A program made the translations under genes and the position numbers. From positions 619,470 to 683,469 of the forward strand of contig NZ_BMXB01000001.1 in NCBI RefSeq assembly GCF_014651535.1: a DNA stretch of 64,000 nt, read 5' to 3'. Below the pieces are notes generated by a model, which worked only from the letters and a program-made list of their open reading frames with translations, was not told the origin of the DNA and ran no database searches. This DNA comes from Salinimicrobium marinum. Lineage in GTDB: Bacteria > Bacteroidota > Bacteroidia > Flavobacteriales > Flavobacteriaceae. Within the stretch, counting starts at the first letter, position 1; every line of letters starts with the position of its first letter. This document shows, piece after piece, positions 61,526 through 64,000 of this stretch.

Positions 61526-64000
61526 TTAATTCTGCCCAACCTTGGGATAGGCTGGGGTTTTCACTTCTTTTGGCGGATTCTCCTTCAGCTTTTGTAGGGC
61601 TATTTCTATGGCTTTTTCCAGCTGCGGATCTTTTCCTTCGATCACCTCGTGTGGCCATTGTTCCACTTCAATATCCGGAGCGACTCCTTCATTCTCCACA
61701 GCGAATCCGTCTTCAGTATAAAATGCTACGTTTGGCGCGGTAACAGATCCGCCATCGATGAATTCCGGATATCCCAGCACTCCTACAAGGCCACCCCAGG
61801 TTCTCTTCCCTACAATGGTACCAAGATCAAATTTTCTGAACATCCAGGGTAGGTAATCTCCTCCCGAGCCAGCTGTCTCATCTATGATCATCACTTTTGG
61901 TCCCTGTATGGAAGCGCTTGGAGATTTTAAATCCTTCCCATACCTGAAATCCCAGTACGCCTGCACCGGCTTCTTAAGGAGGTCTATATAATAATCGGCT
62001 AACTGTCCGCCGCCGTTAAATCGTTCATCAATAATGATTGCATCTCTGTTGGCCTGCGGAAAGAAATAGCGCTTGAAATATTCATGTCCTGCTTCGGCAG
62101 TATTGGGCACATATACATAGGCCACCTTGCCGTTTGTGGCTTCGTCCACTTTCCTGATGTTTCCTTCGATCCAGTCACGGTTTCTGAGATCCCGCTCATT
62201 GTTTACCGGTGTTACCTTTTCTTTTCGGCTGTTGTTGAGGTTTGCGGTTGGACTCACCGTAAGCGTTACAATCTTACCAGCAGTGTTCTCAAAAAACTCA
62301 TAAAAATTCTCATCTGCAGTTACTTCCTGCCCGTTAATTTCAAGAATATAATCTCCTTTATTAATGTTTACCCCGGGTTCTGTAAGCGGAGACTTTAGAT
62401 TTGGGTTCCAGTTAAGTCCGCCGTAGATTTTGGCAATACGATAACGGTTGTTGGCAACTTCAAAATCTGCGCCGAGCAATCCGCCTTCTACAGTTTCCGG
62501 ATCATTCAGGCGATCGCCCCTGCCCGAAAACCCGTGGTGTCCCACGCCCAGCTCACTGAACATCCATTCCATCACGCGGTAAAGGTCACTTCTGGTAGAA
62601 ACATCTGCGAGGAAAGGTTCATATTTTTCTTTTATGGCATCCCAGTCTACACCATGCATTCCGGGATCATAGAAATAATCACGGTTTACCCGCCAGGCTT
62701 CATTGAAGATGTTTGCCCATTCTGCTTTGGGATCAATTTTTACCTGGATATCTCCTGTGTTTAAAGCCCTTTTGTTATGGATCTTCTCCACTTCAGCAAT
62801 ACCCCACTTTCCTTCATTTGAGTAAAGGATTTTTTCTCCGTTTGCTGAAATTTCATAGGTGTTTGCCGGCATCACTTCTTCTGCTTTCCTTTCAGAAAGA
62901 TCATATTTTTGCAGGCTAGCATTATTATACTCATGCGGCGGATAAGATAAATAGTAGAGGATCCCTTCTTTAGGGGAATTCAGGTTCTTATAAGTACCTG
63001 GGGGAACAGGAATATGAACGATCCTGTTTTCGATTCCTTCAAAATCTATTCTTATTGCCGGAACTTTAGGTTCTTTGTTATCCTTTTCCTCCCGTTCTTT
63101 CTTTTCTTCCTCTTCTTCTGTCTGCTGAATTTTTTCAACATCATTTTCCCTGGCAAAAGGGGATTCAACTTCCTTCTGAAGGGTCACGAGGTACATGGAG
63201 CTGCTCATTTCCATATCCTGATTGGACTGGTCAAACCAGTTCAATACCGGCCCTGCATCTGTAGATGCCAGCATGTATAGATATTTTCCGCTGGGATCGA
63301 ATTTGGGACTGGATACATTTGCGAGTCCGTCGGTGATGGCGTATGACTTATTTTCTGAAAGTGAATAAATAAAAGCCTTTTCAAAACTGGTGTCGGTAAT
63401 GACGGTAAAAGTGATCCAGTTGGAATCCCGAGACCAGTCGCCGAAAAGTTCTCGGAATATTCCGGGTATATACCGCTCATCTGAAGCTATTTTGTTGATC
63501 CTTCCGTTTTCGATATTCAGAATGTAAAGGTTCCGGCCATTGTCCACGAAACTGATCTTTTTACTATCTGGTGACCAGTGAGGATACGCATAAAATCCGG
63601 TACCGTTCAAAGAATATTTCTTGATTTCTTCCTGTTCACTTTGGTCCTGTACAAAGAGTTCATATTCCCCACTTTCATCAGAAAAATAGGCAATCTGCTT
63701 TCCGTCGGGAGACCAGACAGGATATTTCTCGTGTGCGCCGGGCGAAGAAGTGATATTCACCACATCCCCATTTTCACCGGGAACGGTAATGATCTCGCCA
63801 CGAAAATCCATGACCACACGGGCTCCTGTTGGGGAAATTGAAGCGTGCCTTATATATTTTTCGCCCTTTACATACCTGGAGCGTAATTCAAGTAAATCTG
63901 TTGCGATACCAATTTGCAGCCTGTCTGTTTCCCCGGAAGTAGGATTGTATGTATGAAGATGGCCTTCCTGTTCAAAGATCAATTCGTTTCCGGCAGCAGA
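61526..64000 (-). CDS. Tricorn-like S41 protease, 5' end beyond window
   Basis: The frame is open to the right edge (SAAGNELIFEQ…), so the TTG at 63980-63982 is not the start and the N-terminus is missing. Visible parts are TolB/WD-like propeller repeats (WSPDGKQIAYFSD, WSPDSKKISFVD, FDPSGKYLYML), an acidic linker with a Glu/Lys run, the core-1 domain, a PDZ domain (about 530-610 of the visible part) and an S41 catalytic domain with nucleophile Ser in ETAGSGGDYLPW and His in GVGHHGF. Tricorn trims peptides made by larger proteases. A leader peptide, if any, lies outside the window. Confidence 0.9.
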   Translation of the reverse strand, partial: SAAGNELIFEQEGHLHTYNPTSGETDRLQIGIATDLLELRSRYVKGEKYIRHASISPTGARVVMDFRGEIITVPGENGDVVNITSSPGAHEKYPVWSPDGKQIAYFSDESGEYELFVQDQSEQEEIKKYSLNGTGFYAYPHWSPDSKKISFVDNGRNLYILNIENGRINKIASDERYIPGIFRELFGDWSRDSNWITFTVITDTSFEKAFIYSLSENKSYAITDGLANVSSPKFDPSGKYLYMLASTDAGPVLNWFDQSNQDMEMSSSMYLVTLQKEVESPFARENDVEKIQQTEEEEEKKEREEKDNKEPKVPAIRIDFEGIENRIVHIPVPPGTYKNLNSPKEGILYYLSYPPHEYNNASLQKYDLSERKAEEVMPANTYEISANGEKILYSNEGKWGIAEVEKIHNKRALNTGDIQVKIDPKAEWANIFNEAWRVNRDYFYDPGMHGVDWDAIKEKYEPFLADVSTRSDLYRVMEWMFSELGVGHHGFSGRGDRLNDPETVEGGLLGADFEVANNRYRIAKIYGGLNWNPNLKSPLTEPGVNINKGDYILEINGQEVTADENFYEFFENTAGKIVTLTVSPTANLNNSRKEKVTPVNNERDLRNRDWIEGNIRKVDEATNGKVAYVYVPNTAEAGHEYFKRYFFPQANRDAIIIDERFNGGGQLADYYIDLLKKPVQAYWDFRYGKDLKSPSASIQGPKVMIIDETAGSGGDYLPWMFRKFDLGTIVGKRTWGGLVGVLGYPEFIDGGSVTAPNVAFYTEDGFAVENEGVAPDIEVEQWPHEVIEGKDPQLEKAIEIALQKLKENPPKEVKTPAYPKVGQN

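Noticed and set aside
1-64000. CRISPR arrays, insertion sequences, prophage genes or rRNA
   Set aside because: No regularly spaced repeats, transposase, integrase, phage structural gene or rRNA segment was seen on either strand.

Overview
The window looks like chromosome from a gliding-type marine or soil member of the Flavobacteriaceae (Bacteroidota). This rests on several signs. The gldB and gldC gliding genes sit next to nadE. The full division and cell-wall (dcw) cluster has the flavobacterial MraY insertion and a very long FtsZ tail. Many starts are TTG or GTG with little Shine-Dalgarno signal. Several starts are preceded by the Bacteroidota -7 element TAnnTTTG, and many lipoprotein or secreted leaders end in QA-Q. 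A genus cannot be fixed; relatives of Gramella, Salegentibacter or Zunongwangia would fit (inference).

Layout. 1-8.4 kb is the edge of a polysaccharide-utilisation region: a truncated esterase, GH43 and GH3 on the + strand converge on a GH2/esterase pair on the - strand, with a terminator between. 8.7-11.1 kb holds an ECF sigma factor, a membrane protein overlapping it (probable anti-sigma) and an outer-membrane protein. 11.3-18.4 kb holds housekeeping genes: dnaG, a NarL-type regulator, nadE, gldB, gldC, a lipoprotein, engB and a hydrolase. 18.6-34.4 kb is one uninterrupted dcw operon in the order mraZ-rsmH-ftsL-ftsI-murE-mraY-murD-ftsW-murG-murC-ftsQ-ftsA-ftsZ. It starts at a promoter overlaid by three MraZ-type repeats and ends at a hairpin terminator. 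34.9-41.2 kb holds a CE15 esterase, a YqeY protein, a lipoprotein, tRNA-Arg(TCG), a di-haem peroxidase and a membrane AraC-type regulator. 41.5-47.0 kb is a tripartite RND efflux operon.

47.1-50.1 kb is a class I ribonucleotide reductase operon (nrdB-nrdA, - strand). Its leader contains what reads as a complete cobalamin riboswitch, with two DnaA-box-like repeats upstream. I consider this the most interesting item in the window. 50.3-61.1 kb is accessory: a flavin/haem oxidoreductase, a LytTR regulator, a GlxA-type regulator and a run of small enzyme-like genes (SnoaL, PhnB/VOC, DoxX, SRPBCC, DinB). The SRPBCC gene appears to be cut by one in-frame stop. A gamma-carbonic-anhydrase-like protein and a secreted nuclease-like protein follow. 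61.4-64 kb holds a tricorn-like protease running off the window, followed by a previously untracked 46-residue membrane peptide.

How it fits together. The dcw operon makes meso-DAP peptidoglycan precursors and assembles the division ring, with MraZ probably controlling the promoter. The riboswitch suggests that class I RNR is shut down when B12 is available, which predicts a B12-dependent RNR elsewhere in the genome. No CRISPR array, insertion sequence, prophage or rRNA was seen.
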